The notes: generated from the letters alone by a model not told the origin. A stretch of DNA of 64,000 bases from Gammaproteobacteria bacterium (GCA_028821515.1 JAPPGA010000039.1:1-64000), one strand, 5' to 3'. Positions 49,267-60,199 are shown, counted from the stretch's first letter. Made by a program: numbers and translations.

Positions 49267-51864
49267 CTATCCCGTGTGGCGCAGGCCGCTCGCGATTCCA
49301 GCCATGGTGATCTTAAGCGCTTCCGCGACCTGGTCGTCGTAGTTCTCGCGCAGGCGACCGATCAGTTCCGCCTGCAACAGGTGCAGCGGGTCCAGGTAGG
49401 TGTTGCGGACGCGGATCGAGTTCTGCGCCCTGGGATTGTCCGCGAGCAGTTCGCCCTTGCCCAGCAGCGCGAGCAGATTCTCTTTCACGTCCACGGCCCT
49501 CATCCGAATCGCTTCGTGCATGGCGCGATGCGCCCTCGGCGTCAGGCGTTCGGCGTAGAAGTCGACGAGCGCCAGATCCGTCTTCGCCAGCAGCAACTCG
49601 AGCCCATCCATCTGCATGCGGAAGAACGGCCACTCCATGAGGGTATCGAACCCATCCCTGTACGCTTGCTCCCGTAAAGCCGCAAGGACCGCGTCGGTGC
49701 CGAGCCACATGGGCAGCATCAGCCGCACCTGGGTCCAGGCGAAGACCCAGGGAATCGAGCTCATGCCATCTATCCCGGCAGCAGTCGAGCGATCCGCGGA
49801 GTCACTCCCGAGCGCAAGGGTCTCGAGTTCTTCCTGGGGCGTGATCTGGCAAAAGTAGTCGACGAAGCCGGACTGGTCGACGAGCCCGCGATAGCTCGCG
49901 CGGGCGCGGTCCGCCAGGTCGCCCATGGTGGCGCGCAAGGCCGCCGTCGGCACCGGGGGCGGGTTGAGACTCGCCTCGATGGTGCCGATGAGGTAGCGCA
50001 TCAACGTCTCCCTCGCGAGCGCGGTGTCGCCGAGCTTGAAACGGATCGTCTCGCCCTGCTCGGTCACCCTCAACCGTCCGCCCACGGTATTCGGCGGTTG
50101 CGCGAGGATCGCGGGCTGCGCGGCAACGCGCCCCCGTCCGATAGCGCCCCCGCGGCCGTGGAACAGGGTCAGGCGGATTCCCCGGGACGCCGCCACTTCC
50201 GCCAGTCGCTCCTTCACCTGGTACAGGGCCCAGGACGCCGCCATCATGCCCGCGTCCTTGGCGGAGTCCGAATAGCCGATCATGACCTGCTGTTCGCCGC
50301 CGGCGTAGTCCGCGTACCAGGGAATCGAATGCAACGTGTCGATGGCCTCGGCGGCGCGACCCACGTCGTCCAGCGTCTCGAACAGCGGGACCACCGGCAG
50401 GTTCGCCCGCAGGCCGCTCTCCCTGAGAAGCAGCACCACCGCCAGTACGTCACTCGGGGATCTCGCCCTGGACACGATGTACTCGGAGACGCCGTCACCG
50501 TTCTGCTCGGCGATCGCCGCGCAGGTGTCGAGCACCTCCCCTGACTCGGCGCTCACCGGCCAATCCGTGGGGAATAGCGGACGGCGGCCCTTGAGTTCGT
50601 CGAGAAGGAACGCGCAACGCTCCATTTCATCCCAGTCCGCGTAGCCGCCCGGACGTTCGTCCGTGTCGAGATATCGCGTGACCTCATCCAGCACGGCGGT
50701 GTGCCGGTCCGCGCTCTGGCGAACGTCGAGGTTCACCAGCGTGACCCCGAATGCCCTGATCCGGCGCAGCGTGTCCTTCAGCGGGCCGTCCGCGATGATC
50801 TCCATGCCCACATCGCGCAGCGAGGCGTCGCACAGCGCCAGGGGCTCGTACAGGTCCGCCGCCGCATGGTAGACGTCCGGCGTCGGCGCTGGATCCAGCT
50901 TCTCGGCCCAGGCCCGCGTCGCCAGCAGGCGTTCCCGGACAGTGCGCAGCAGCGCCCGGTAGGGTTCCGGATCATCGCCGACGCGATTGCGCAGCGGGCC
51001 GTTGCATTCCGCCATTGACAGGTCCGTCTGCAGCGTTTCCACGTCTCTCAGGTACAGGTCGGCCGCCATCCAGCGCCCCAGCATCAGCACCTCCCGCGTG
51101 ACGCCAGCGTTGACGTCGGGATTCCCCGCGCGATCGCCGCCCATCCACGAGGCGACGGCCATCGGGGCCGCATCCACCGGCAGCGGCGGCAGGTTGCGCC
51201 GAACCAGGGCCTCGTCGATATCCCGCAGGCAGGCCGGCAACGCTTCCCACAACGAGTTTTCGACCACCGCAAATCCCCACCTGGCGTCGTCCTGCGGCTC
51301 CGGCTTGCCGGGGCGAATGTCCTCCGTGTGCCAGGCCTCCGCAATCAACCGTTCAAGTCGCGCGGCACTCGGCTCGGGGCGTTTCAACTCGGTGCCGATG
51401 GCATCGTACTTGAGCATCAGGGTCCGGCGGAGCACTTCCGTCGGGTGCGGAGTCAGCACCAGTTCGACACGCATGTCGGCAATCTCGTCGACCACGCGGT
51501 CGGGGGAAAGACGGTCGAACAACTGCGCCCATGCCGAGTCCGCGTCCTCCTCGAGGTTCCGGACCTGGTAGTCCTGCTCGGCGATGTTCGCGAGGTTCAG
51601 GAACTGGCTGAATGCGGCTGCGACATCGGTAACCTCGTAGCTCGGTATTTCCGCGAGATAGCGGTGCAGCTCCGTCCACGCCCCCTCGTTTCGGGCTGAT
51701 TTCGCCAGCGCTCGGATGGTCTCGATGCGGGCCAGGAAGTCGTGGCCCCGGTCGCGCTCGATAACCTGTCCCAGGAGCCGGCCGAGCAGCCGCACGGTAT
51801 CCCAGAATCCCGGCGCAGCACCGTACCCGGTTGGTCTCTCGACGTGTTGTTCAGGCAGGGACAT
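49267..51864 (-). CDS. ppc: Phosphoenolpyruvate carboxylase
   Basis: An 865-aa anaplerotic enzyme that carboxylates PEP to oxaloacetate. Catalytic and binding motifs are LVLTPHPTEVLRRTLMLKYD, SWMGGDRAGNPDVN, MIGYSDSAKDAGMMAASWAL and FHGRGGAIGRGR (canonical FHGRGGSxGRGG, so Ala replaces Ser). It ends with the conserved glycine-bearing tail (ITMAGIASGLRHTG). The start is ATG at 51862-51864. It converges on the TonB receptor gene. Confidence 0.95.
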   Translation of the reverse strand: MSLPEQHVERPTGYGAAPGFWDTVRLLGRLLGQVIERDRGHDFLARIETIRALAKSARNEGAWTELHRYLAEIPSYEVTDVAAAFSQFLNLANIAEQDYQVRNLEEDADSAWAQLFDRLSPDRVVDEIADMRVELVLTPHPTEVLRRTLMLKYDAIGTELKRPEPSAARLERLIAEAWHTEDIRPGKPEPQDDARWGFAVVENSLWEALPACLRDIDEALVRRNLPPLPVDAAPMAVASWMGGDRAGNPDVNAGVTREVLMLGRWMAADLYLRDVETLQTDLSMAECNGPLRNRVGDDPEPYRALLRTVRERLLATRAWAEKLDPAPTPDVYHAAADLYEPLALCDASLRDVGMEIIADGPLKDTLRRIRAFGVTLVNLDVRQSADRHTAVLDEVTRYLDTDERPGGYADWDEMERCAFLLDELKGRRPLFPTDWPVSAESGEVLDTCAAIAEQNGDGVSEYIVSRARSPSDVLAVVLLLRESGLRANLPVVPLFETLDDVGRAAEAIDTLHSIPWYADYAGGEQQVMIGYSDSAKDAGMMAASWALYQVKERLAEVAASRGIRLTLFHGRGGAIGRGRVAAQPAILAQPPNTVGGRLRVTEQGETIRFKLGDTALARETLMRYLIGTIEASLNPPPVPTAALRATMGDLADRARASYRGLVDQSGFVDYFCQITPQEELETLALGSDSADRSTAAGIDGMSSIPWVFAWTQVRLMLPMWLGTDAVLAALREQAYRDGFDTLMEWPFFRMQMDGLELLLAKTDLALVDFYAERLTPRAHRAMHEAIRMRAVDVKENLLALLGKGELLADNPRAQNSIRVRNTYLDPLHLLQAELIGRLRENYDDQVAEALKITMAGIASGLRHTG

Positions 51865-51973
51865 CGTCCGTTTCCCGTTTCGGAATCATCGCCGTATGCG
51901 CTCCGCGGCATCAAACATGGACATTATCCCCCGCGCAGCGAAGCAAGGTGAACCATCCGGCCACCCTGTCACG

Positions 51974-53350
51974 CTACAGACCCGACGAAACGCCACCGGG
52001 GGAATGCTCCCATCCGCCTCCCAGCGCCTGGTAAAGCGCCACGGTCGCGTTGAGGCGGGCCAGCTTGTTGTTGAGGTACGCGTTGCGGGCGAAGAACAAC
52101 GCATCCTGCGACAACAGAACCGTCTGGTAGTCGGCCACGCCCTCGCTGTAGCGCAGCTGCGCGATACGGAACGACTCCTCCGCCCGGCGGCGGTCCTCGA
52201 GCGCCACTGCCTCCTGGGAGTCGAGCAGCGCGATGCTCCTGAGCCGCACCTCGATGTCGTTGAAGGCCGCGAGAACCGCCTTGCGGTACGCGGCCAGGCT
52301 CGACCGCATGGAGAGTTGCGCGCGCCAGACGTTACGCGAACGGCGGCCATCGTCCGCCAGGGTGTGCGCCAGGCTCGCGGCCGTCGCGAGAAAGGTGTCC
52401 GGCGCCTCGATCAGTGCGGTAAGCGAGTCGCTCGCGGCGTTGCCCGAGGCCGTCAGCGTGATGTCCGGCAGGAAGGCCGCGTGGGCGAGGCGCACGTTGG
52501 CATGGGCGGCACGCAGGCTGGCTTCCGCCTGCACGAGGTCCGGCCGCCTCGTGAGCAATCCGGCCGGCAGCCCCGGCTTCACCCGGGGCACCCGGATGCC
52601 CGCGAGGGTCTGCGCGGAGACGTCGAAACCGCGCACCGAACGTCCGAGCAGGAGTGCCAGCGCGGCACGCGCCGCGAACTCTTCCTGGACCAGGTTACTC
52701 ACGGCGTTGCGCTGTCTTTCGACGGCGATGGACTGTTGCAGGGCGTCGATCGGCGTGATGGTCCCGGCGTCCACGCGCGCCTGCACGATGCGCTCGATCT
52801 GTTTCGCGTTTTCGAGGTTCTGCCTGGCGGCCGCGATCAGATCGCGGTTGATCAGCACGCGGAAGTACGCGGATGCGGCGGTGCCCAGGATGTTAAGCGC
52901 GGCGTCCGCGGCAAGGGCGGCCGCAGCGTCGTAGTGCGCGCGGGCCGCATCGTAGCGCGCCGGCTTGCTGAGAATCCCCCCGTAGACGAGCGTGGCGCCG
53001 ACCGATGCCGAGGTGCTGGTGGCGTCAGACCTGCTGTCCGTCCCGACATTCGCCTGCACCGACACGGCGGGCGTGGGAACCAGTTCGAGCCCCGCCTCGC
53101 GCAGGGTCAGCTGCGCCGCCTCCAGGTTGCGCGCGACCGTCGCGAGATCGAGATTCGCCGCCTTGACTTCGGCGATGATGGTGGACAGTTCGTCGTCCTC
53201 GAACTGCATCCACCAGCCTTGCTCCGGCGGCGCCCCGTCACGCGGCGCGCTATCCCAGGCGAGGGGGATGTCCGACTCGGACAGTCCCGGCATTTCCACG
53301 GCGGCACATCCGGCAAGCAACGCCACGACGGGGAGAACGAGCCTAATCAT
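51974..53350 (-). CDS. RND/MacAB outer-membrane lipoprotein factor (NodT family)
   Basis: A 458-aa TolC-like outer-membrane factor. ATG at 53348-53350 gives the lipoprotein signal [18 protein letters not shown] 53365 is an alternative. It has two OEP repeats with long helices (STIIAEVKAANLDLATVARN, AAQLTLREAGLEL, ALQQSIAVERQRNAVSN, LQYSEGVADYQTVLLSQ-like segments) and TRRPDLVQAEASLRAAHANV, the family signature. The gene starts inside the end of macB (8-bp overlap), so it is the third gene of an efflux operon. Confidence 0.92.
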   Translation of the reverse strand: MIRLVLPVVALLAGCAAVEMPGLSESDIPLAWDSAPRDGAPPEQGWWMQFEDDELSTIIAEVKAANLDLATVARNLEAAQLTLREAGLELVPTPAVSVQANVGTDSRSDATSTSASVGATLVYGGILSKPARYDAARAHYDAAAALAADAALNILGTAASAYFRVLINRDLIAAARQNLENAKQIERIVQARVDAGTITPIDALQQSIAVERQRNAVSNLVQEEFAARAALALLLGRSVRGFDVSAQTLAGIRVPRVKPGLPAGLLTRRPDLVQAEASLRAAHANVRLAHAAFLPDITLTASGNAASDSLTALIEAPDTFLATAASLAHTLADDGRRSRNVWRAQLSMRSSLAAYRKAVLAAFNDIEVRLRSIALLDSQEAVALEDRRRAEESFRIAQLRYSEGVADYQTVLLSQDALFFARNAYLNNKLARLNATVALYQALGGGWEHSPGGVSSGL

Positions 53351-55331
53351 GGGCAAGGGCTTCAACCGGGTTCATCCGGGCGGCGTTGCGGGCGGGCGCC
53401 AGGCCGAAGATCAATCCGGTCGCCGCCGCGCAGGTGAACGCCACGACCATCGGCATGCCGGTGAACGATATCCAGATTTCCGGGAAGACCAACTTGACGA
53501 CACTTCCGATGGCCACCCCCATGACGATGCCGATCACACCGCCCACCGCGCACACGACCAGGGCTTCGACGAGAAACTGCACCAGAATGTCGCTTCGCCG
53601 CGCGCCGGTGGCGAGCCGTATGCCGATCTCGCGGGTCCGCTCCGTCACCGAGACCAGCATGATGTTCATGATGCCGATGCCGCCCACAACCAGCGCGATG
53701 GAGCCGATGGCGGCGAGAATCATCGTCGCCATGGTGACAGCCTCGCTCATCGACTCCTGCCACTCGACGGAACTGAAGATGTTGATTCCCTCCGTTTCGT
53801 GGCGTGCCGAGAGCAGCGTCCTGATCGCATTCATCGTCGCATCGATCAGGGCGGGATCCTCGACCCGGACCTGAAACCAGCCCAGCCACTTCCAACCCAT
53901 GAGACGGATAGCCCCGGTCCTTGCGGGAATGAAGGCGACATTGTCCAGGTCGCCACGCGGCCCGCCGCCGCCCCTGCGTTTCATGGTGCCGATGACGAGC
54001 AGTGGCGTGTTCCTGATCAGGACATACTTGCCCAGGGGATCGCCGTCCGGAAACAGGGCGTCGACCACCGATGCGCCCAGAACGACGACCGGCGCGAGGG
54101 TCCGGTCGTCCCGCTCGGAAAAGAACGTCCCGCTCGCGACGGGCCAGTTGTCGGCTTCGGGATGGTCGAAAAACACGCCCTGGACCGAGACTTCTTCGCG
54201 GTCGATATTGCCGTACCGCAGCGTTTCGATCCCCGACAGGTTGGGCAGCACCGCCCGCACGTTCGGGACCTCTGCCGCCACGGCATCGAGATCATCGAAG
54301 GTGAAATTCACCTGCCGCCTACCTCCCCACCCCGACACCGACAGTCGATCCGCGCCAGCTTCGGCGATGCTCTCGACAAGCTGATCCCTGGCGCCCTCAC
54401 CCACAGCCAGCATGGTGATGACGGACGCGACTCCGATGACGATGCCCAGCAGCGTCAGGAACGTGCGCAAGGCGTTGGTCCTGAGCGCCCGCATGGCCAT
54501 GCGCACCGCCGCCCACATGTCGCCAAGAGACGATGCCGTCCGCGCCCCGTTGTCAGGGGTGTCGAGGGCTGGCAGTTCCAGCTGGACGGTCCGCGCGACC
54601 CCACGTGTGCCCGTGTCGGCCACGATCCTCCCGTCCAGCAGTTCGATCCGGCGGTTCGCATGTTCGGCGACGATCGGATCGTGGGTGATCACGATCACCG
54701 TATGGCCCTGGCCGGAGAGGTCCTGAAGCAGCGCCATCAGTTCGCCGCTGCTTTTCGAATCGAGTGCGCCGGTGGGCTCGTCGGCGAGGATCACGCAGCC
54801 GCCGTTCATCAGTGAACGCGCGACCGATACCCGCTGCTGCTCGCCGCCCGAAAGCTGGCTCGGCAAGTGATCCACTCGATCTTCAAGACCAACGGAGCGC
54901 AGCAGTTCGAGTGCGCGGTAGCGACGGCGCCCGTGGGGCACCCCGGCATAGACGGCGGGAATCTGGACATTCTCTTCGGCGGTCGCGGTCGGCAGCAGGT
55001 TGTAGCTCTGGAACACGAAGCCAAAGACTTCCCGGCGCAGCCACGCGAGGCCGTTCGGATCGAAACTCCTGACGTCCCGCCCGCCGATGCGATAGGCCCC
55101 CCCGGTCGGCAGGTCCAGGCAGCCTATCAGGTGCATCAGGGTGGACTTGCCCGAGCCGGATTGCCCGACGATGGACACGAATTCACCCGCCCCAATGGAC
55201 AGGGAGACTCCGCGCAGCGCCTGAACGGCCACGCCACCTTCGGTCACAAAGGTGCGCGTGATGTCGCGAAGCTCGATCAGCGGCGCCGTGTGCGGCGTAT
55301 GCGCAACGGGCCCACCCGTCACGGCACTCAA
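53343..55331 (-). CDS. macB: MacB-type ABC efflux ATPase/permease
   Basis: A 662-aa fusion: an N-terminal ABC ATPase (Walker [10 protein letters not shown], signature [15 protein letters not shown], Walker [13 protein letters not shown]), and a C-terminal FtsX-type permease with one membrane segment, a large periplasmic domain and three further segments ([20 protein letters not shown]). Tripartite MacAB-TolC pumps export macrolides, peptides or lipids. The start overlaps the macA stop by 4 bp. Confidence 0.94.
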   Translation of the reverse strand: MSAVTGGPVAHTPHTAPLIELRDITRTFVTEGGVAVQALRGVSLSIGAGEFVSIVGQSGSGKSTLMHLIGCLDLPTGGAYRIGGRDVRSFDPNGLAWLRREVFGFVFQSYNLLPTATAEENVQIPAVYAGVPHGRRRYRALELLRSVGLEDRVDHLPSQLSGGEQQRVSVARSLMNGGCVILADEPTGALDSKSSGELMALLQDLSGQGHTVIVITHDPIVAEHANRRIELLDGRIVADTGTRGVARTVQLELPALDTPDNGARTASSLGDMWAAVRMAMRALRTNALRTFLTLLGIVIGVASVITMLAVGEGARDQLVESIAEAGADRLSVSGWGGRRQVNFTFDDLDAVAAEVPNVRAVLPNLSGIETLRYGNIDREEVSVQGVFFDHPEADNWPVASGTFFSERDDRTLAPVVVLGASVVDALFPDGDPLGKYVLIRNTPLLVIGTMKRRGGGGPRGDLDNVAFIPARTGAIRLMGWKWLGWFQVRVEDPALIDATMNAIRTLLSARHETEGINIFSSVEWQESMSEAVTMATMILAAIGSIALVVGGIGIMNIMLVSVTERTREIGIRLATGARRSDILVQFLVEALVVCAVGGVIGIVMGVAIGSVVKLVFPEIWISFTGMPMVVAFTCAAATGLIFGLAPARNAARMNPVEALAHD

Positions 55332-56551
55332 AACGCGATCACCCTTCCCGCAGGTCCCCGACGACTCCAGCTTTGCTCCTCCGCGATGCCGGCAACGACC
55401 TGTTCTCCAGCTTCCAGACCCGACACCACCTCGGCCGAAATGCGGCTGACCATCCCGAGCCGCACGGTCCGCTCTTCGGCCGTGCCGTCACCGCCGACCA
55501 CACGCACGCTGGCCGTGCCGTCCCGCATGTCCCGAAGCGCGCCAACCGGCACCTTGAGCACGTCGCGCACGGCCGAGACCACGAAGAAGACCTGGGCGGT
55601 CATGTCGGGCAGCAGGGCGCCGTCGTCATTGGACACGTCGAAGATGACGGGATACAGCACGACGTTGTTCTCGGTCTTCGGCGTGGGCGAGATTTGCCGC
55701 ACCGCTCCTTGCCAGCGCCGCTCGCCGCTGCCGAGCGTCGTGAAGTACACCGGGGTGCCGATTTCCAGCTTTCCCACATCCGCTTCCGATACGCCCGCGT
55801 GCACGGACATCGTGGACAAATCGGCGACGCGCAGGATGGTCGGCGTCTGCTGGCTGACGTTGAGCGTCTCGCCTTCCGACCTTTCGATGGAAACCACGGT
55901 TCCCGAGATCGGTGCATAGATGCTCGTATAGCCAAGTTCGGCCTCGTCGCTCGCGAGGCTCGCCCTGCTCTGCTCGATCTCCAACTCGAGCACCACGAGT
56001 CGCGTGCGGGCGGACACCAGGGCGTTCATGGCGCTGTCGTACTCGGCCTGGCTCGTGGCCTCCGCCGCCAGCAGCCGTTCCTGGCGCGCGGCATTCGCCT
56101 TGGCCAGGGTTAGCGACGATTCGGTTGCTGCGCGCTGGGCCTCGGTAGCACGCAACCCGGCCCTGGCCTGCTCTACCTTGTTGATCTGCACGGTGGCGTC
56201 GATCTCCGCCAGCAGGTCGCCCTCGGCGACGATCTGCCCGACAACGACACGCACCTTCTCCAACTGGCCGCTCGCCTGGGCGCCCACTTCGACAATGGTG
56301 CTCGGCTTGATCGTGCCGCCCGCGGTCACCGCGTTCTCGATGTCGCCGCGAACCACCTCGGCAAGCAACGGTGGCGGCGCCCCGTCCGCCGCGTCCCGAG
56401 AGGCCAGCCACCAGCCGCCGGCGGACACCGCCAGCACGGCAATGATCGCCAGCCACCACCGACGGCGGAGGAAGCGGCGGACGCGTGACGCGCGGCGGAC
56501 AACGGGATCCGCTGCCGTCAGCGTTGCAACTTCATCTGTTTCAGTCGCCAA
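55328..56551 (-). CDS. macA: MacA-type periplasmic adaptor protein
   Basis: A 407-aa membrane-fusion protein. The TTG start at 56549-56551 has GAAGG 6 nt upstream. After a short cytoplasmic part there is one membrane anchor (WWLAIIAVLAVSAGGWWLAS), then a barrel-sandwich lipoyl domain, a coiled-coil hairpin (about 130-220) and a beta-barrel region ending in GDLREG-like residues. It links MacB to the outer-membrane factor. Confidence 0.93.
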   Translation of the reverse strand: MATETDEVATLTAADPVVRRASRVRRFLRRRWWLAIIAVLAVSAGGWWLASRDAADGAPPPLLAEVVRGDIENAVTAGGTIKPSTIVEVGAQASGQLEKVRVVVGQIVAEGDLLAEIDATVQINKVEQARAGLRATEAQRAATESSLTLAKANAARQERLLAAEATSQAEYDSAMNALVSARTRLVVLELEIEQSRASLASDEAELGYTSIYAPISGTVVSIERSEGETLNVSQQTPTILRVADLSTMSVHAGVSEADVGKLEIGTPVYFTTLGSGERRWQGAVRQISPTPKTENNVVLYPVIFDVSNDDGALLPDMTAQVFFVVSAVRDVLKVPVGALRDMRDGTASVRVVGGDGTAEERTVRLGMVSRISAEVVSGLEAGEQVVAGIAEEQSWSRRGPAGRVIAF

Positions 56552-56818
56552 GGGATACCTTCGTGAGCGGCTCGGACATATTCAACGGAACGACCAGAAC
56601 AAAGGGGTTAATTCGATTGCTCAACATACAGTCTCACGGGCACGAATCGGGCCATGCTATGAAATCCGTCTCCCTTCGGGTGCCGTCGATCTTGCCACTA
56701 TCGCGGCAAGCCCGACAGACTGATAGATTAATTGGACCTTCAACACCGGACCTTGTTCCACCTGATTTGCGTACCCGGGCAACGGGTTCGCCAGGCGAAC
56801 GACTGCGGAGGGACCTCC

Positions 56819-58453
56819 TTGTACTACAACCTGGCCACCGTCAACGAAGCCATCGCGGAGGCGATACCGGACCGGGAGGCCGTCGTGTTCCGCGACCGCC
56901 GGTTCACCTACGCGGACTTCACCCGGCGCACCCGGCGCCTCGCGAACCTTCTCATCGAACGCGGGTTCGGTTGCCACACCGATCGCAGCGGGCTCGACGA
57001 CTGGCGCAGCGGCCAGGACCATCTCGGGATATACCTCTACAACGGCAACGAGTTCCTCGAGGGGCTGCTCGGGGCGTACAAGGCCCGGGTCGCACCCTTC
57101 AACGTCAACTACCGTTATGTCGACGAAGAGCTCGTTTACCTCCTGAACAACGCGAAGACCCGGGCGCTCCTGTACCACAGTTCGCTGGCGGAACATGTCC
57201 GGAACGTGCGCGGCAAGGTGCCCTCGCTGGAACTCCTGATCCAGGTCAACGACGAGCCCGCGCCCCTGCTCGACGGCGCCGTGGAGTACGAGTCGGCTCT
57301 CGCCGGGTCCAGCGACGAGCGGCCCGACTGCGAGTGGTCGCCGGACGACCTCTACATCCTCTACACCGGGGGAACCACCGGCATGCCGAAGGGTGTGCTG
57401 TGGCGTCAATGCGACATATTGATCGCAACCCTCGGCGCGCGCCGCACCGACGGCGAGGTCCTGCGGACCATTGACCAGTACGTTGAGAGGGCGCTCGTGA
57501 GCAATCGCCGGCACCTGCCGGCGCCGCCGTTCATGCACGGCGCCGGGCACTGGGTCGCGCTGCAGGCGTTCAACACCGGCGGCACGGTGGTCATCCAGAA
57601 CGAGGTCCGGCGCTTCGATGCGGCCGATGTCCTCGACGTGATCGAGGCCGAGCGGGTGAACAACCTGTTGCTCGTGGGGGATGCTTTCGGCCGGCCCCTT
57701 GCGGACGAACTGGCCAGGCGTGAACGGGACCTTTCCTCGCTGCGCAACATCATGACCGGCGGCGCCATCATGACGGCCAGGCTGAAGGCCGAACTGCTCG
57801 AACGGCTGCCGGAGATCCGCATCATCGATACGGCGGGTTCCTCCGAGACCGGCGGCCAGGGATCGCAGGTCAGCAGCCGGGCGGCCGGCGCGGAAACCGG
57901 GCGGTTCAGGCTGTCGGCGCACAACGCCGTACTGTCGGAGGACCTGACCCGGAAACTCGAGGCGGGCCACGAGGGTCTCGGCTGGTGGGCGCGGGCCGGC
58001 AACATCCCGCTCGGCTATCTCGACGATGAAGCGAAGACCGCCGAGACGTTTCCGGTCGTGGACGGCGTGCGCTACTCGGTACCCGGCGACAAGGTACGCC
58101 TGCTCCCGGACAACACGCTGGAACTGCACGGCCGCGAGTCCGCGACCATCAACTCCGGCGGCGAAAAGATCTTCGCGGAAGAAGTCGAGCACGCACTGAA
58201 GCACCACGACGCGGTGTTCGACGCCGTGGTCGCCGGACGGCCGTCCGAACGCTGGGGCAGCGAGGTGGTCGCCATCGTCAGGCTGCGTGAAGGAGCGACG
58301 GCGACGGAGGAATCGCTGCTCGAGGAATGCGGCCGCCATATCGCGCGCTACAAGCTGCCGAAAGCGTTCGTGTTCGTCGACGAGATCCTGCGCAGCCCCG
58401 CGGGCAAGGCCGACTACCGCTGGGCCAGAGAGCAGGTCTCGGCCGCGCAATAG
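56819..58453 (+). CDS. AMP-dependent acyl-CoA synthetase
   Basis: A 544-aa ANL-family enzyme. TTG 56819 is chosen, with GGAGGGA at 5-nt spacing and homology beginning at YYNLATVNEAIAEAIPDREA. Motifs are YILYTGGTTGMPKGVLWRQ (A3), IIDTAGSSETGGQ, LHGRESATINSGGEKIFAEE and a C-terminal Lys in RSPAGKADYRWA. It activates a carboxylic acid to its CoA thioester. It converges on the UGSC gene with a 12-bp gap. The acyl-CoA dehydrogenase at 61748 may act on its product. Confidence 0.9.
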   Translation: MYYNLATVNEAIAEAIPDREAVVFRDRRFTYADFTRRTRRLANLLIERGFGCHTDRSGLDDWRSGQDHLGIYLYNGNEFLEGLLGAYKARVAPFNVNYRYVDEELVYLLNNAKTRALLYHSSLAEHVRNVRGKVPSLELLIQVNDEPAPLLDGAVEYESALAGSSDERPDCEWSPDDLYILYTGGTTGMPKGVLWRQCDILIATLGARRTDGEVLRTIDQYVERALVSNRRHLPAPPFMHGAGHWVALQAFNTGGTVVIQNEVRRFDAADVLDVIEAERVNNLLLVGDAFGRPLADELARRERDLSSLRNIMTGGAIMTARLKAELLERLPEIRIIDTAGSSETGGQGSQVSSRAAGAETGRFRLSAHNAVLSEDLTRKLEAGHEGLGWWARAGNIPLGYLDDEAKTAETFPVVDGVRYSVPGDKVRLLPDNTLELHGRESATINSGGEKIFAEEVEHALKHHDAVFDAVVAGRPSERWGSEVVAIVRLREGATATEESLLEECGRHIARYKLPKAFVFVDEILRSPAGKADYRWAREQVSAAQ

Positions 58454-58465
58454 TCGATCCCTCTG

Positions 58466-60103
58466 TCAGATTCGCTCCGTCACCGACTGGGTGGACTGTC
58501 CGAACGTCGGCATGATGGCCGAGTGCCGGCCCGCGCCACCCGCGACAAGCACGATGACGTTGGCCGGATCGGTGATGAGCTGCACGCCGTCGCGACCACG
58601 CGGGCCCAGCAGGTGGTCAGGCAGCCGCATCTCCAGCAGGTCGACGGACGCCTCGGACACGAGACTGCGCGGGATGATCGCGCGTTCGCTCAAGAACCGT
58701 TTCACGTCGGCCTTGCTGAAGCCGTCCCTCGCGATGACCTCCGCGTGCTCCGGTCCGATGACGACCACGGCCTGTCCGCCGAGGTAGAAATTGTTCGCGC
58801 CGGGAGACGCCAGGGTCCCGGCAATCGTCAGCAGGAGGTCTTCCCCGGTGCGGCCGTGGTGGTCATTGACGTTGTGCGGGCCTTCCGCGCCGAACACGGT
58901 GACGTGGCTCGCATCGTCTTCGAGCCCCAACTCGGCGTGGAACGTCTCCCAGGGATTCGCTTCCACGTTCTCGGCAAAACAGAACGAATACTTGGCGGGT
59001 GACCCCATGGTCGACCGGTCAAGGACGCCCGGCGCCGCGCCGCCGATATTGGTCAGGATCAGCCGGATGGCGCGGCCGATCACGGCGTTCGCGCGCTGTC
59101 CCTGCCCCATCGCGTTGTAGCTCGCGTTGAGATCGATCTCATCAACGATGGGTCCCCCCACCAGGCACATGACGGTGCATGGGTGCGTGGTCGATTGCAG
59201 CGCCTTGAGATTGAAGCGCGGCTCGCACATCGCGCGGGTCGCCGCCACCACCACGTGAACGTGTTCCGGCCGGCAGCCGGCCATCACCGCGTTGGCGACC
59301 ACCTTGGCGACGGTGGCGCGGCCGAGGCGCGGTTCGACCAGTCCCAGCAGTTCGCCCGGATCGAGATCGCCCAGCAGGGCGCGATATCGCTCCGGCGTCG
59401 GAGGAACGATCGGCAATCCATCGGTCCATCCGCGCTGATAGAACAGCCGGTCCACAGTATCCAGCCGGTCGGGCACGCGGATGATCTCCGGCGCGTCGGG
59501 TGCATTGAAGTCGCTCTCGAACAGCGACCGGTGGCGCAGCCTTCCCCGCGTCTCGATGCGCTTGTCGCGGTAGGTGGCTTCCAGTTCCACCGCGTCACCC
59601 GTCAGCGCCGAAACGATCTCCTCCGTCGACGCAGCCGCGAAGCGCCGGCATTCCTCGTCGTCGCGCCGCGCCAGCGGATGGGGCACCACCACGATCGGAA
59701 GCCCCGGCAGGCCCCAGCCGCTCGCCTCGGCTTTCGCCAGCGCGAAGAACTCGTCGGTGCAGATCGCTACCGCCGGGATGTTGAGCTTTTCGAGCTCGAT
59801 GGAGTCATGGATACACCACGACGTACACGAGCCTCAGTCGCAGACCGCGGCCACGACAGCGTCGCAATCGCGAGTGAACTCCTCCGTGAGGTCCGCAGGT
59901 TTCGTGGCTTCCTTGCGAAGCCAGAGAAAGTTGCTGATACCCAGGCGTTCGGACAAATTCTGCTGCACGAATCCCAGCAGGACATCCGCGTTCTTCTTGT
60001 CGTTGGCAAGCAGGCCGACGGTCGAATCCGCATCCAGTGCGGAACGCGGCGTCAACGGTGCCGTCTGCACCTCGAACACACCGCAAGGGTTCATCACTTC
60101 CAT
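58466..60103 (-). CDS. UGSC-family selenoprotein, Sec encoded by in-frame UGA
   Basis: Read through the UGA at 59834-59836, this is one 545-residue protein: an N-terminal Cys/Sec domain (about 1-150) with AVVAAVCD-U90-GSC-TSWCIHDS, then a large C-terminal domain (RRTTxYRDKRIETRGRL region onward, LDPGELLGLVEPRLGRATVA, MGQGQRANAVIG). The motif Cys88-Asp-Sec90-Gly-Ser-Cys93 is the UGSC signature of a known (seleno)protein family. The second half continues in the same frame without its own convincing start. A bSECIS-like hairpin lies directly after the UGA. The start is ATG at 60101-60103 with GAGG upstream; ATG 60094 is possible. A thiol/selenol redox role is expected; the partner is unknown. 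Confidence 0.85.
59804..59822 (-). promoter_or_regulatory. Candidate bSECIS element for UGA recoding
   Basis: On the leftward mRNA, GUCGUGG (59822-59816) pairs with CCAUGAC (59810-59804) with one G-U wobble, enclosing the loop UGUAU. The loop begins 18 nt after the UGA and has G in its first two bases. A 4-16-bp stem, small loop with early G, and a 16-37-nt distance are the described consensus features of bacterial SECIS elements that bind SelB. Confidence 0.7.
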
Positions 60104-60199
60104 GTTGGCAAGCCTCGTGGGGGATCAGGAAAAGAAAATCACATTCAGCGGTCTCAAGTCATCTTTTCGCGCCTCGCGCCGCCCCTCCAACGCGACAGC

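Noticed and set aside
51716-54815. Long + strand open frames opposite ppc, the outer-membrane factor and macB
   Set aside because: All are antisense shadows of clearly recognisable proteins and show no ribosome binding site or motif.
56657-58450. A 597-codon leftward frame opposite the acyl-CoA synthetase
   Set aside because: Antisense to a protein with intact ANL motifs; the product is compositionally biased.
58466-59692. A separate 408-codon gene for the second half of the UGSC protein
   Set aside because: The frame continues without a break through the UGA into the UGSC motif, and no ribosome binding site or conserved start supports an independent gene.
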